Positions 8,419-17,022 of a stretch of 64,000 bases of DNA are shown piece by piece. This DNA is from Halobacteriales archaeon YIM A00010 (GTDB taxonomy: Archaea > Halobacteriota > Halobacteria > Halobacteriales > Haloarculaceae), in assembly GCA_025041175.1 (NCBI GenBank), contig JAKCFJ010000001.1, forward strand, positions 1,851,526 through 1,915,525, read 5' to 3'. The notes under the pieces are model-generated. The model was not told the origin of the DNA and made no database searches. It saw only the letters and a list, made by a program, of their open reading frames with translations. Position 1 is the stretch's first letter. Every line of letters starts with the position of its first letter. The translations under genes were made by a program, and so were the position numbers.

Positions 8419-9762
8419 TCAGAACGGGTCTTCGAGGACGATCGTTTCCGTCCGGCCCGGTCCGACGCCGACCGCGTAGATCGGCGTCGACAGCTCTTCG
8501 CTGATGTATTCGAGATACGTCCGTGCGGCCGCAGGCAGGGTCTCGTACCCGTTTTCGACGACGGGGTCGAACTCGGGCCAGCCGTCGAACGTCTTCGTCA
8601 CGACCGAACACCGCCCCCACTGTTCGGTGGTCGGCGGCATCGAGTGCAGCGTCTCCCCGTCGAGTTCGTACGCGTGGCCGACCTGAACCTCTTCCAACCC
8701 GGCGAGTACGTCGAGGTGGTTCACAGCGAGCCCGGTGAACCCGTTCGCCCGGGCCGCGTGCCGGAGCATCGGCATGTCGAGCCAGCCGACGCGGCGCGGT
8801 CGTCCGGTGACAGTGCCGTACTCGCCGCCCTCGTCCCGGATGTACGTGGCGGTGTCGCTCGCCTCGCGGTCGCCGCCGTCAGCCGGGGTTTGTCCCTCGA
8901 CGCGCCCGAGTTCCGTCGGAAGCGGACCCGTGCCGACGCGAGAGAGATACGCCTTCACGATGCCGACGATCTCGCCGTCACCGATCGTCGCCGGGGCGAG
9001 TCCGGTCCCGGCCGGCGCGCCGGTGGCAGTGGTGTTCGAGGAGGTGACGTAGGGGTAGATGCCGTGGTCGATGTCGATGGCGGTTCCCTGCGCGCCCTCC
9101 AACATGACAGTCGCGCCCGCGTCGATCTTCGAGGACAGGAACTCACCGCAGTTGACGACCATCCCCTCGTTTTCGAGCCGCCGGGCGAAGCCGCGATACG
9201 TTTCATACAGGTGCTCCGCGTCGAACTCCTCGCCCGGATCGATGCCGTACACCTCCGTTGCGAGCGCCCGGTTGTGGGAGACGGCGTACTCGAGGCGCTT
9301 GCGCAGCACGTCGCTGTCGAGCAGATCTCCGACCCGGATCCCGCGGCGGCCCGCTTTGTCCTCGTACGTCGGACCGATCCCCCGACCGGTCGTTCCCGCC
9401 GCGAGATCGTCTTTTGCCTCCTCCTCGATCCCGTCGAGAACGCGGTGGTAGGGGAAAATCACGTGAGCGCGCGCCGCGATCCGAACGTCCGGCTCCAACC
9501 CCCGCTCTCTGAGCGTGTCGATCTCCTCGAACAGCGTTTCCGGATTGATGACACAGCCGTTGCCGATCACGCCGGTCGTTCCCCGGACGACGCCGCTCGG
9601 AACGAGCGAGAGCTTGTACGTCTCGCCGTCGTGAACAACGGTGTGTCCGGCGTTGTCCCCGCCCTGGTAACGAACGACGATATCAGCGGAATCGCCGTAC
9701 AGATCGACGATGCCGCCCTTTCCCTCGTCGCCTAGCTGTGAGCCGACGATGGTTACAGTCAT
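8419..9762 (-). CDS. purA: Adenylosuccinate synthase
   Basis: 447 residues. The enzyme joins IMP and aspartate with GTP to make adenylosuccinate, the first committed step to AMP. The P-loop-like GDEGKG lies at the extreme N-terminus (TIVGSQLGDEGKGG), followed by VRYQGGDNAGHTV, TTGRGIGPTYEDK and MLEGAQGTAIDIDHG, all conserved PurA blocks. The ATG at 9762 is used because it gives the standard MTVTIVGSQ start; the frame is open a further 24 residues upstream without family similarity. Confidence 0.97.
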   Translation of the reverse strand: MTVTIVGSQLGDEGKGGIVDLYGDSADIVVRYQGGDNAGHTVVHDGETYKLSLVPSGVVRGTTGVIGNGCVINPETLFEEIDTLRERGLEPDVRIAARAHVIFPYHRVLDGIEEEAKDDLAAGTTGRGIGPTYEDKAGRRGIRVGDLLDSDVLRKRLEYAVSHNRALATEVYGIDPGEEFDAEHLYETYRGFARRLENEGMVVNCGEFLSSKIDAGATVMLEGAQGTAIDIDHGIYPYVTSSNTTATGAPAGTGLAPATIGDGEIVGIVKAYLSRVGTGPLPTELGRVEGQTPADGGDREASDTATYIRDEGGEYGTVTGRPRRVGWLDMPMLRHAARANGFTGLAVNHLDVLAGLEEVQVGHAYELDGETLHSMPPTTEQWGRCSVVTKTFDGWPEFDPVVENGYETLPAAARTYLEYISEELSTPIYAVGVGPGRTETIVLEDPF

Positions 9763-9958
9763 ACGCGGACGTTCCTGCCACCGCGCTAAACAGATTTCGA
9801 TACCAGCGCCGCGCGCCCCGCCGGAGCCGCTCATCGAACAACGCTGTGTGCGTTCTCGGCGGTTGTGAATCGATTTAAGCCGCTACGGACACACGACACG
9901 ATCAGGAGGGGCTGCTTGTGGATTTCAGCCAACGGCAGCCACGGGTCACAAACGTTAA

Positions 9959-9981
9959 ACTGTGGGAAGTAATACCACAGT
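9959..9981. promoter_or_regulatory. 7-bp inverted repeat between purA and wHTH gene
   Basis: ACTGTGG (9959-9965) and CCACAGT (9975-9981) are exact inverted repeats separated by nine bases. They lie in the intergenic region shared by purA (minus) and the winged-helix gene at 10045 (plus), about 30 bp upstream of the plus-strand TATA box TTTAAA (10012-10017). The position, just upstream of TATA/BRE, suits an activator or repressor site; the binder is unknown. Confidence 0.45.
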
Positions 9982-10044
9982 ACAGCTAGGTTTTTCGAGA
10001 AGACAGCAACATTTAAAGGCATCAAACACAAGTTAACAAGTGCC

Positions 10045-10350
10045 ATGATAGATAGGCTGGAGAAAGAGGTCGACATGCTAGAGCGACATTTACAGGTGTT
10101 GAAGATGGTCATCAAAAACGAGCCGATCGGGATAGTGAAGATGTCCAACGAGACCGGCTATCCCCACCACAAGGTGCGGTACTCGCTCCGGGTTCTCGAA
10201 GAGGAAGACCTGATCGAGCCGTCGAGCCAGGGTGCGATCACGACCGAGCGGACCGACGAGTTCGTCAGCGATCTCGACGGAAAGCTCGACGAGATCACCA
10301 TCAAGCTCGATGAGATGAAGATCGACGAGGCTGTGGAAGTCGAAGGATAG
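10045..10350 (+). CDS. Small winged-helix DNA-binding protein
   Basis: 101 residues. An N-terminal amphipathic helix (MIDRLEKEVDMLERHLQVLKMV) is followed by a winged-helix core (GIVKMSNETGYPHHKVRYSLRVLEEEDLIEPSSQGAITT) with a clear recognition helix around PHHKVRYSLRVL, and a C-terminal coiled coil likely used for dimerisation. It fits a widespread haloarchaeal regulator family without a named member that I know. TATA box TTTAAA at 10012-10017 places transcription start about five bases before the ATG, so the mRNA is nearly leaderless. It ends adjacent to the convergent 505-residue protein. Confidence 0.78.
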   Translation: MIDRLEKEVDMLERHLQVLKMVIKNEPIGIVKMSNETGYPHHKVRYSLRVLEEEDLIEPSSQGAITTERTDEFVSDLDGKLDEITIKLDEMKIDEAVEVEG

Positions 10351-11868
10351 TTACAGATCCGGCATTGCAACGTGAAACTGCCGCTGGCGTGCTTCGACTA
10401 GACAGAGGTGGAATCCGCTCTTTCTGGAGAGACGGACGTAGCTCGCTTTGTTTGCCCCACCGAACAGACCACCACCACCGGCTGTCGCGTCGTCGGCAAC
10501 GTTGAGCGCGTCCGATTCGAAGTAGCTCGTGGTGACGAGCAGCGCGCCCGTCACCGGCCACTGGCTCGCCGCCACGCTCGCGTCGTCGAGCAGCGTTTCG
10601 AGCTCCGTTTCAGTGGTCGGTTCGTTCGAATCGTGGATATTGACCACCAACAGCGGGTCTCCTCGCTTGTCGAAACACACCACGTCGAAGTAGATCGACG
10701 TCCCATCGACGTTGTTGCGCGCGTGGAGTGCAGCGCGGTCGATGTCCGGAATGTAGTCGTACAGCTCCGCCAAATCGTCCTCGTACCCCGCGTTGTAGAT
10801 GACGTGGAGCAGATCACGCACGATCCACGAGACGACATCGTACGCGATGGAGTCAGTGAGAAACTGCTCGTAGGGCTCGTCATCGACGACGGCGTTCCCG
10901 GCGTCGAAGCTCGTGTGGTGTTCGAGCGTGAGATTGTCGTTCACCTCCTCGGGCGTCGCCTCCCCGTGGTACGCGTCGGTGAGCGTCGCCCGGTTCTGTG
11001 TGTGGTACCGAACGAACAGCGATGTACCCGACAGCGCTTTCTCCGGGGACAGCCCCGTCGCGTCACTGGTCGTCGAGGTGGACGCGGACGCGGATGCGGA
11101 TTCGAGTTCGTTGATCCGGTCTTGTAACCGCGAGATCCTCGCGTTGAGGTGGTCGCGCTCTTCGAGGAGGTTGTCTCGTTCGGCTTCGAGAGCGTCGCGT
11201 TCGCGTTCGAGCGCGGCGACGCGTCGACGGAGATCGTCGGTGCTCTCGCTCGCTCCGTCAGTAACCAGCCGGCTGGAGCGTTCCGGGAGCGCGCTGGGTG
11301 ATTCATCGGGAGACGGTTCGTCGGTCTTCGGGTTCGAAACGGGTGTCGGAGCGACGGGAGCGACTGCGACAGCGTAGTCGCCGGTAATGGTGTGGCCGAT
11401 GGTGTCGGCCTGCTCGTCCGTCAGGAACCGGTTCTCGGAGCCGACGAACGCGATGCTCGTCGTCCCGGTCTGGTCGTACACGACGTAATACTCGTCGTCA
11501 TCGGCGGACAGCTGGAGATAGCCGATGTACTCCTGACGGCCGTCCCAATCGTCGAACGCGTTGGTCTGGTTCTCGAGGGGGATCCGTGTAGTATGGTGGG
11601 GGGTGCTCCGGACAGGCTCCTGTTCCAACATCGAAAAGAGCACCGGGAGGACCGGATCAGGGCTGATGTAGATCGTTCCAAGAGATGTGAGCTCCTCGAC
11701 GTCACCATCGAACACACCGACACTTTGGCCCTCGGACATGAGTATCCACGTGCCAGCGTGGACAGCTCCGCTGAACCCGGCACTCGCCAGATCACGCAGT
11801 CCGACCTCCCCCTGCGTGAACTGACGGGAGGGCCAGCCTTCGATTCGTTCCACCGTGCGCCTCTGCAT
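10351..11868 (-). CDS. Haloarchaeal coiled-coil protein (DUF7527-like)
   Basis: 505 residues. The N-terminus (MQRRTVERIEGWPSRQFTQGEVGLRDLASAGFSGAV) and the roughly 170-residue domain that follows match what I remember as DUF7527. A Pro/Ser linker leads to a long coiled coil (about residues 210-260, LRRRVAALERERDALEAERDNLLEERDHL), and the C-terminal part has a beta-rich region with SIYFDVVCFDKRGDPLLVVNIHDSNEP, which resembles restriction-endonuclease-like folds. No transmembrane segment. Function unknown; DNA binding or regulatory scaffolding is possible but unproven. Confidence 0.72.
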   Translation of the reverse strand: MQRRTVERIEGWPSRQFTQGEVGLRDLASAGFSGAVHAGTWILMSEGQSVGVFDGDVEELTSLGTIYISPDPVLPVLFSMLEQEPVRSTPHHTTRIPLENQTNAFDDWDGRQEYIGYLQLSADDDEYYVVYDQTGTTSIAFVGSENRFLTDEQADTIGHTITGDYAVAVAPVAPTPVSNPKTDEPSPDESPSALPERSSRLVTDGASESTDDLRRRVAALERERDALEAERDNLLEERDHLNARISRLQDRINELESASASASTSTTSDATGLSPEKALSGTSLFVRYHTQNRATLTDAYHGEATPEEVNDNLTLEHHTSFDAGNAVVDDEPYEQFLTDSIAYDVVSWIVRDLLHVIYNAGYEDDLAELYDYIPDIDRAALHARNNVDGTSIYFDVVCFDKRGDPLLVVNIHDSNEPTTETELETLLDDASVAASQWPVTGALLVTTSYFESDALNVADDATAGGGGLFGGANKASYVRLSRKSGFHLCLVEARQRQFHVAMPDL

Positions 11869-11930
11869 ATTCGGGTATTATCGGCCAAGAACAAATACTT
11901 TGCAAAGCGCGGCTCGGACTGTACGCTCCA

Positions 11931-12374
11931 CTACGATCGCGTGTCAATGTACGCGGACGGCCGACAGCGGTACGACAGCTCCTCTTCGACCTGCTGGGGC
12001 AACCCGCCCCACACCACCTGGGAAGCGAGGTCGTGCTCCCCGATGGCGACGACCCACTCCGTGATGCTCGTCCGCCGTCCCTCGATCAGCAACGGATACT
12101 CCTCGATGCGCAACACGCGATCGACCGGAAACTGTCGGTAGCCGTCCCCGATATCGATGTCGATCGGGCCGTGCTCGAATCCCGCGCGGAGATCGTCATC
12201 GGTGTCGACGAGGATGTGGTACAGGTACAACTGATGCATCGTCCCGTCCGAAAACACCGATGTGCTGTTTCGACCGATTTCGACGATTCGGTGCGTTTTT
12301 CCGTCCAGTCGTAGCCGTTTGGTGTGCTCTGTCTCCCGATTCAACTGATCAGATGGTTGGTTGGTGGTGCTCAT
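11931..12374 (-). CDS. Conserved hypothetical protein
   Basis: 147 residues, acidic, no signal peptide or membrane segment. The centre contains TMHQLYLYHILVDTDDDLRAGFEHGPIDIDIGDGYRQFPVDRVLRIEEYPLLIEG, a compact alpha/beta pattern. I do not recognise the family. It lies upstream of, and in the same direction as, the 505-residue DUF7527-like gene (62 bp apart), so the two may be co-transcribed. ATG 12374 is preferred over the GTG two codons upstream. Confidence 0.6.
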   Translation of the reverse strand: MSTTNQPSDQLNRETEHTKRLRLDGKTHRIVEIGRNSTSVFSDGTMHQLYLYHILVDTDDDLRAGFEHGPIDIDIGDGYRQFPVDRVLRIEEYPLLIEGRRTSITEWVVAIGEHDLASQVVWGGLPQQVEEELSYRCRPSAYIDTRS

Positions 12375-12521
12375 ACCCACTTCGACTGGCGAGCAGGAAC
12401 GCTCGGTTCTTACTTATTTTAATCGAGTAACATTAGTCTATCGGAACGTGTCCGTGAGAACACTGTCATCGAGAAGTGCCAGCAAGAGCATCTTCCGCGT
12501 GTGTCGACTGTTGGGCGGGCG

Positions 12522-13292
12522 TCACCGCGGTGGTCTGAGCCGGTAGTACCGCCGGTTCAGCTCGTACATGTACCCTTCGCGCATCGTTTTGAGGACCGCG
12601 TAGGTCAGACAGCCGACGACGATCGGAAGCAGGAACGTCAGATCGAACAGCAGGTGGGGCGGCATCATATCGGGCATGAGATTTTTGACCGAGAGCGCAG
12701 CGATGGTGAGCGAGAAGACCACGCCAGCCATCCCGACGGCGGACCAAAACGGCTGCTCGACCGGCCGACGCGCCGATCCTTTGTTCAGGAACGGTACGAT
12801 GGCGATGAACCCGACCACGACGAGGTTCGCAATCACTCCGTAGCTGCGATCGGACATCAGCTTCTGGCCGCCCAACACCGACAGCTCGGGATTGAGTCCG
12901 CCGAGCTTGAGCAGACCGAACGACCAGTACAGATACCAGTCTGGAAGGATGACCGGCGGCGTCTGGGCGGAGTTCGCTGGTGCTTCCAGGTGGGGCGGCA
13001 TGGTCGCGGAGAGAAACAGGATCATACCGACGAAAAAGGACGTGATAGCGAGGTTCCGGATGGTTTCGTGGGGCCAGGACGGAAAGCCCAGCACATCGCG
13101 CTCGATGTAGCTCGAATCGGTCCGCAGGTCCTGGTCCTCGCGGCGAGCGCGCTCGAAATACTCGTAGGTCAACCGGGACAGCCCCTGTGTGCGACCCTTC
13201 CGATCGCTCCACATCGGGGTTTCGTCGTCCGGCGCGACGATGCCGGTCCCGTCCGTTCGAACCGCATCGTCAGTGGTGTCGCTCTCGGTCAT
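12522..13292 (-). CDS. Cytochrome bc complex, cytochrome b C-terminal half (subunit IV-like)
   Basis: 256 residues. After an N-terminal acidic segment come three or four membrane helices. The motif ILPDWYLYWSFGLLKL corresponds to the PEWY quinol-oxidising loop of cytochrome b (here PDWY, as in b6f-like and archaeal split forms). The protein therefore supplies the C-terminal helices of a split cytochrome b. It is the last gene of the minus-strand operon running from 16820 to 12522, and is separated from the b N-half by 93 bp. Confidence 0.9.
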   Translation of the reverse strand: MTESDTTDDAVRTDGTGIVAPDDETPMWSDRKGRTQGLSRLTYEYFERARREDQDLRTDSSYIERDVLGFPSWPHETIRNLAITSFFVGMILFLSATMPPHLEAPANSAQTPPVILPDWYLYWSFGLLKLGGLNPELSVLGGQKLMSDRSYGVIANLVVVGFIAIVPFLNKGSARRPVEQPFWSAVGMAGVVFSLTIAALSVKNLMPDMMPPHLLFDLTFLLPIVVGCLTYAVLKTMREGYMYELNRRYYRLRPPR

Positions 13293-13385
13293 TATTCCTT
13301 ATTCGGAATTGCCCTCGCGCTACCTTCAACGTTTTGTTAGTCCAATCGGGGTCGGAACGACAGCAAACAGAACGCCGGCTCGCAG

Positions 13386-14189
13386 TCAGTGTGGTTCCGC
13401 GATGCCCTGCATCCAGACGATGCCGATGTGGATGGCGATGAGCGCCGTCACGATGAACGGAAGCAAGAACACGTGCATGATGTACATCCGCTGGAGCGTC
13501 GCGGGGTTCGGGGTGAAGCCGCCGAAGACGAGGTTTGCGGCCCACTCACCGAGCAGCGGGATCGAAAGCGCCATCTCGACGCCGATCTGGCTGGCCCAGT
13601 AGGCCAGCTGATCCCACGTCAACAGGTAGCCCGAGTACCCGAACACCAGCGTGAGCGAGATGAGCACGATGCCGATCAGCCAGTTGAGTTCCCGCGGCTC
13701 CTTGTACGCGCCCGTGAAATACACACGGAGCATGTGCAAGAACACCGCGGCGGTCATCACCTGGGCCGACCACCGGTGGATGCTCCTGAGCATGTAGCCG
13801 AAGTTCAGATCCATCATGATGAACTCGAGCTGCTGGTAGGCCATCATCGGATCGCCGCTTGCGCCGGTGGCACCGGGCGTGTAGTAAAACCCGAGCAGTG
13901 CGCCGCTGAACGCGGCGACGATATACGCTAGCAGCGAGAAGAATCCCAGCGAGTACAGTGGATACCAGTACCAGAACTTGTTGTCGAGGTTGTACTGCTC
14001 GGTGTGGCTCTTTGGCATCTGCAGGTTGACCTTGTAGTAGAGGTCCTCCAACAGCTCTAGGTAGTCGACGACGCGAAACCGCTTATCGAGCCACATGAGC
14101 GTGGTGAGATACCCCCGCTCGACCGGCGTGAGATCCTTGCTTTCCAACCACGCCTCGTGATCGTGGTCGTCTCGTGGTTCTAAGCTCAT
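13386..14189 (-). CDS. Cytochrome bc complex, cytochrome b N-terminal half
   Basis: 267 residues with four main membrane helices. Two pairs of heme b ligand histidines are visible: LRSIHRWSAQVMTAAVFLHMLR (two His on helix B) and RMYIMHVFLLPFIVTALIAIHIG (two His on helix D), with 13-14 residue spacing as in cytochrome b6. It houses the two b hemes that carry electrons across the membrane in the Q cycle. ATG 14189 (MSLEPRDDHDHE) fits the family; an upstream GTG at 14201 would overlap the Rieske stop (GTGA). Confidence 0.93.
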   Translation of the reverse strand: MSLEPRDDHDHEAWLESKDLTPVERGYLTTLMWLDKRFRVVDYLELLEDLYYKVNLQMPKSHTEQYNLDNKFWYWYPLYSLGFFSLLAYIVAAFSGALLGFYYTPGATGASGDPMMAYQQLEFIMMDLNFGYMLRSIHRWSAQVMTAAVFLHMLRVYFTGAYKEPRELNWLIGIVLISLTLVFGYSGYLLTWDQLAYWASQIGVEMALSIPLLGEWAANLVFGGFTPNPATLQRMYIMHVFLLPFIVTALIAIHIGIVWMQGIAEPH

Positions 14190-14197
14190 GATCCCAC

Positions 14198-15085
14198 TCA
14201 CTCACCCCCGCTGCTGTTGCCGTCCTCGGACCCGCTACTGCCGGTGTCGCCCGGACGGGGCAGCGCCGTGAAGGTCGTGTCGATGACGCTGAACGGGTTG
14301 TACACGGACTGGTGGCACTGACAGTACACCTCGTCCTCCGCACCGAACCGCGCGCTCCCTGCGAACGTCTTGTAGCCGGGCACACAACAGAAGTGCGTGC
14401 ATTTGTTGAGCCACGCGATGACGCCCTGGTCAGTGCTGGCCCCCAACCACTCGTCGTTTTGAGCCTGCTCCTCGATCCGCTGGCTCCGAAACACCTGGAC
14501 GGGGATTGTGCTTTCGGTGCCGTCCGATCGCCACGTCGCCATGGCGGGCTTTCCAAGCCCGCCTTGCCCGATGTCGTTGCTCCACTCCTTGTAATCGTCG
14601 AAGTGATCGATCGTCAGGGGATCGCCACCCGACAGCTCGCTCTGCCACTCGTATTGGGTGCTGGGCGAGGACCGAAAGGTGTTGTCCTGGTCGGCCTCGG
14701 GGTCGATCCCTTCGTAGGTCTGGACGCCACAGTACTGGAACCACTCCGTGGTGTAGGTGACGCCACCGATGTCGGTTTCTGCGACTGTGAACGTCTCTCC
14801 GGCCTCTTCGACCTCCTTGACCTCGGGCCACCGGCCGCTGATCGTGCCGTCGTCCCCGATCGAGATCGGGATCTGGGGCATTCCCCGCGGAGCCGGACCA
14901 TCCGTGTTCTCGATCACCTTGCACTTCGTGATACCACCACCTTCGCCCGTCGAGGACGTGAGCGTGGTCGTCGCAACACCGGTTCCAGTTGCGACTGCTC
15001 CGAGCGACGCTGCACCAACCACACCTTTCACGAACCGTCGACGGCCGGTTTCAGCCGGATATTTGTCGTTGTCTCGTTGAGCCAT
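14198..15085 (-). CDS. Rieske iron-sulfur protein, Tat-exported
   Basis: 295 residues. The N-terminus has the Tat motif GRRRFVKGVVGAASLGAVATGTGVA, which doubles as membrane anchor. The two [2Fe-2S] ligand boxes are CTHFCCVPGY and CQCHQSVYNPF, giving the Cys-x-His and Cys-x-x-His ligands plus the extra Cys pair for the disulfide; the second box has Gln where many have Pro-Cys-His-Gly. ATG 15085 places the arginines 15 residues from the start. It receives electrons from quinol at cytochrome b and would pass them to halocyanin, encoded two genes upstream. Confidence 0.93.
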   Translation of the reverse strand: MAQRDNDKYPAETGRRRFVKGVVGAASLGAVATGTGVATTTLTSSTGEGGGITKCKVIENTDGPAPRGMPQIPISIGDDGTISGRWPEVKEVEEAGETFTVAETDIGGVTYTTEWFQYCGVQTYEGIDPEADQDNTFRSSPSTQYEWQSELSGGDPLTIDHFDDYKEWSNDIGQGGLGKPAMATWRSDGTESTIPVQVFRSQRIEEQAQNDEWLGASTDQGVIAWLNKCTHFCCVPGYKTFAGSARFGAEDEVYCQCHQSVYNPFSVIDTTFTALPRPGDTGSSGSEDGNSSGGE

Positions 15086-15090
15086 ACGTA

Positions 15091-15477
15091 TCACCGTTTG
15101 TAGTACGGATACACCGCGCGTTTCACGCTTTCCCAAACGTCGACGTCAGCCGTCCGTCCCTCCATGTCTTCTTCTTTCACGTACAGATCCTCCCACTTGC
15201 GCCGCCGTTTTTTGACGACCATCACATCCGGAAGGAACTCTTTTCGGTACAACAGAAGAATGAAGGCGAGATCGACGAAGATCAGCGTGAGTAATCCACC
15301 CAGAAACATGTTACCGTACGGATCGAGCCCCCACCCGGTTGCGAGTCCGTAGGTGAACATCCCCACGAACACGACTTCGAACAGGGTGAGGAGGACGATC
15401 GCTATCGCCGCTGCCGTGCTCTCTCGGGGTGGTTCGTACCGATGGATCGCTCCGTAGCTGCTGTCGCTGGACGGCAT
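15091..15477 (-). CDS. Bc-complex-associated membrane protein (DUF7318-like)
   Basis: 128 residues with two membrane helices (TAAAIAIVLLTLFEVVFVGMFTYG and MFLGGLLTLIFVDLAFILLLY) and a basic C-terminus (VVKKRRRKWEDLYVKEEDMEG). It starts in an ATGA overlap with the upstream stop at 15477-15479 and ends five bases before the Rieske start, so it is embedded in the bc operon and probably a small subunit or assembly factor. The DUF number is from memory. Confidence 0.8.
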   Translation of the reverse strand: MPSSDSSYGAIHRYEPPRESTAAAIAIVLLTLFEVVFVGMFTYGLATGWGLDPYGNMFLGGLLTLIFVDLAFILLLYRKEFLPDVMVVKKRRRKWEDLYVKEEDMEGRTADVDVWESVKRAVYPYYKR

Positions 15478-16820
15478 CAGTCGTTCCCTCCTTTCGTGTG
15501 TGCGCTCTCACCGTATTTGAGCAGATAGAACGTGAACACGAGTGTCGTCATCATCATCAATCCCGCACCGAATCCCACGTAGTGGGGCTGAATGGGGACG
15601 CCCATCTCTTCGGGTTTGACCTCCTGGGCGGCAGCCGGAGATTTGCGGGAAACCTCACCGACGGCGATCGCGCCCAACATCCCCATGCCTTCGTGGGGCT
15701 GGCAGAAATACGGGATCACGCCCTCTTCCTCGGCGGTGTACTCGAAGGTGCCATCGCCTTTGATCTCGCTTTCGAACTGGCCGTCCTCGGCCTGGACGTT
15801 GTGCCCGCTACTTTCCCACTCCCAGACGATCTTCGTACCGGGATCGACGTGGACCGCCACCGGATCGAAGTCGTTCGAGCCGTTCGGACCGACCGCGATG
15901 GTGACCTCGTCGTTGCCGGTCTCGTCGGCCGTACCGCCCTCTTCCCAGCCGTTGGCGTCGTCGAGATAGCCACCGTAGTCGATCGGACCCGAACCACCAC
16001 CGCCGTCACCCTCTTGCGCGGCGGCTGGTCCGGCAACTGCAGATGTCGCAGCTGCGGTCCCCGCAGTGCCGCCAGCTGTGCGGAGAAATTCCCGTCTGTT
16101 CATACACAATCTGGTGTCAGTACCGAGTTCGTATAAACCCACCGAAGCCGCCGACAGCGCCGCTATCACCGTCAGGCCGAGCCGCACGAGCCGAGCAGCC
16201 GATCGTGGGCCGAGACCGAACGCTCCCTGTCCGGAGGCACCCACGATCACCGCCCCGATCAAGGCGACGCCCATCACCGTCAGAGCCACGCCGACGAGCA
16301 GCATCATCCGGTGGCCGAGCGACCCGCTCCCTTCCGGTACCTCCGAGGGGTGGGGAAGCATTTCCCCGCGCTGTAACTCCGGCGCCTCGTATTCGTCCAT
16401 CGAGCAGAGGGCAACCGAGGGTTTGACGTCCCGAAGGACGATGCCCTCCCCGGTGACGGTCCCATCCTCGTACACCACAGCGTACCCCTCATCGGAGTAC
16501 GCGATGAGGCGATCGGGATCGGACAGCCGCTCGATGCGGGCGAACACGTCCCTGTCGGCGACCCGCTGTTTCATGTCGGCCTCGACCCGATCGAGCAGCT
16601 CCCGGCCCGTTATCCACGTGTCGGGATCGAAGGCAGCGTCCCACTCCTCCGGGGTCATCCGCTCCATGTCCCGCGGACCGAAATCGTCGAAATCGTATTT
16701 TTCCTCAACCTGGCTGCGCAACGCCTCTACGGACGGCTCCTCGGGGTCCGAACCGGCTGGCTCACCGTCGTCCGACGAACCAGGGGGCGCGTCGTCGTTC
16801 CGTGTGGAGCCATCACTCAT
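15477..16820 (-). CDS. In-frame fusion: DUF7319-like membrane protein plus halocyanin
   Basis: One uninterrupted 447-codon frame. Residues 1-165 are a soluble acidic domain; about 171-196 and 210-230 are membrane helices; residue 240 is a Met followed by the Tat motif NRREFLRTAGG and an Ala-rich helix ending PAAAQ; 277-390 are a halocyanin (type 1 copper) domain with ligands H340, C373, H376 and M381; about 415-436 is a C-terminal membrane helix. In related haloarchaea I expect two separate genes, but no stop codon separates them here. Either a true fusion is made, with two Sec-inserted helices before a Tat-translocated one, or halocyanin is reinitiated at ATG 16103 (208 residues). First gene of the bc operon. 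Confidence 0.85.
   Translation of the reverse strand: MSDGSTRNDDAPPGSSDDGEPAGSDPEEPSVEALRSQVEEKYDFDDFGPRDMERMTPEEWDAAFDPDTWITGRELLDRVEADMKQRVADRDVFARIERLSDPDRLIAYSDEGYAVVYEDGTVTGEGIVLRDVKPSVALCSMDEYEAPELQRGEMLPHPSEVPEGSGSLGHRMMLLVGVALTVMGVALIGAVIVGASGQGAFGLGPRSAARLVRLGLTVIAALSAASVGLYELGTDTRLCMNRREFLRTAGGTAGTAAATSAVAGPAAAQEGDGGGGSGPIDYGGYLDDANGWEEGGTADETGNDEVTIAVGPNGSNDFDPVAVHVDPGTKIVWEWESSGHNVQAEDGQFESEIKGDGTFEYTAEEEGVIPYFCQPHEGMGMLGAIAVGEVSRKSPAAAQEVKPEEMGVPIQPHYVGFGAGLMMMTTLVFTFYLLKYGESAHTKGGND
15650..16000. repeat. Halocyanin domain DNA repeat, copy 1
   Basis: About 350 bp encoding the copper domain is nearly identical, third codon positions included, to 56789-57140 in the second halocyanin gene. 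Both copies have the same orientation and lie 41 kb apart. Differences are concentrated at a few codons around the copper-site loop (GTGCCCGCTACTT here versus GTGGCCGGGGCCT there). Confidence 0.85.
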
Positions 16821-16962
16821 TACGTTCCTCTACGGGCGGCGGACCCGTTAGTATGACGGTTGGCGACTTCTCCCGAACAAACCCACACCCCATTGCAACC
16901 ATCACCCGCCACAGTGCTTTACGGGCTACAATCCATCTCGTAGTAACAATTTACAAAACGTA

Positions 16963-17013
16963 ATGTGTTCTGGAATGAAATTCGCAAGTATTATTTGGTA
17001 TGGTTGAACACAT
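16963..17013 (+). promoter_or_regulatory. Inverted repeat flanking the protease promoter
   Basis: ATGTGTTC (16963-16970) and GAACACAT (17006-17013) are exact 8-bp inverted repeats. Between them lies the AT-rich stretch AGTATTATTTGG (about 16988-16999), a candidate TATA region for the secreted protease starting at 17023. Such symmetric half-sites around TATA suggest binding by a dimer or tetramer; the regulator is unknown. Confidence 0.45.
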
Positions 17014-17022
17014 CTGTTCGGA

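Noticed and set aside
8290..9735. 481-codon plus-strand frame opposite purA
   Set aside because: Antisense shadow of a well-supported purA; composition is not halophilic (no acidic bias matched to a real fold).
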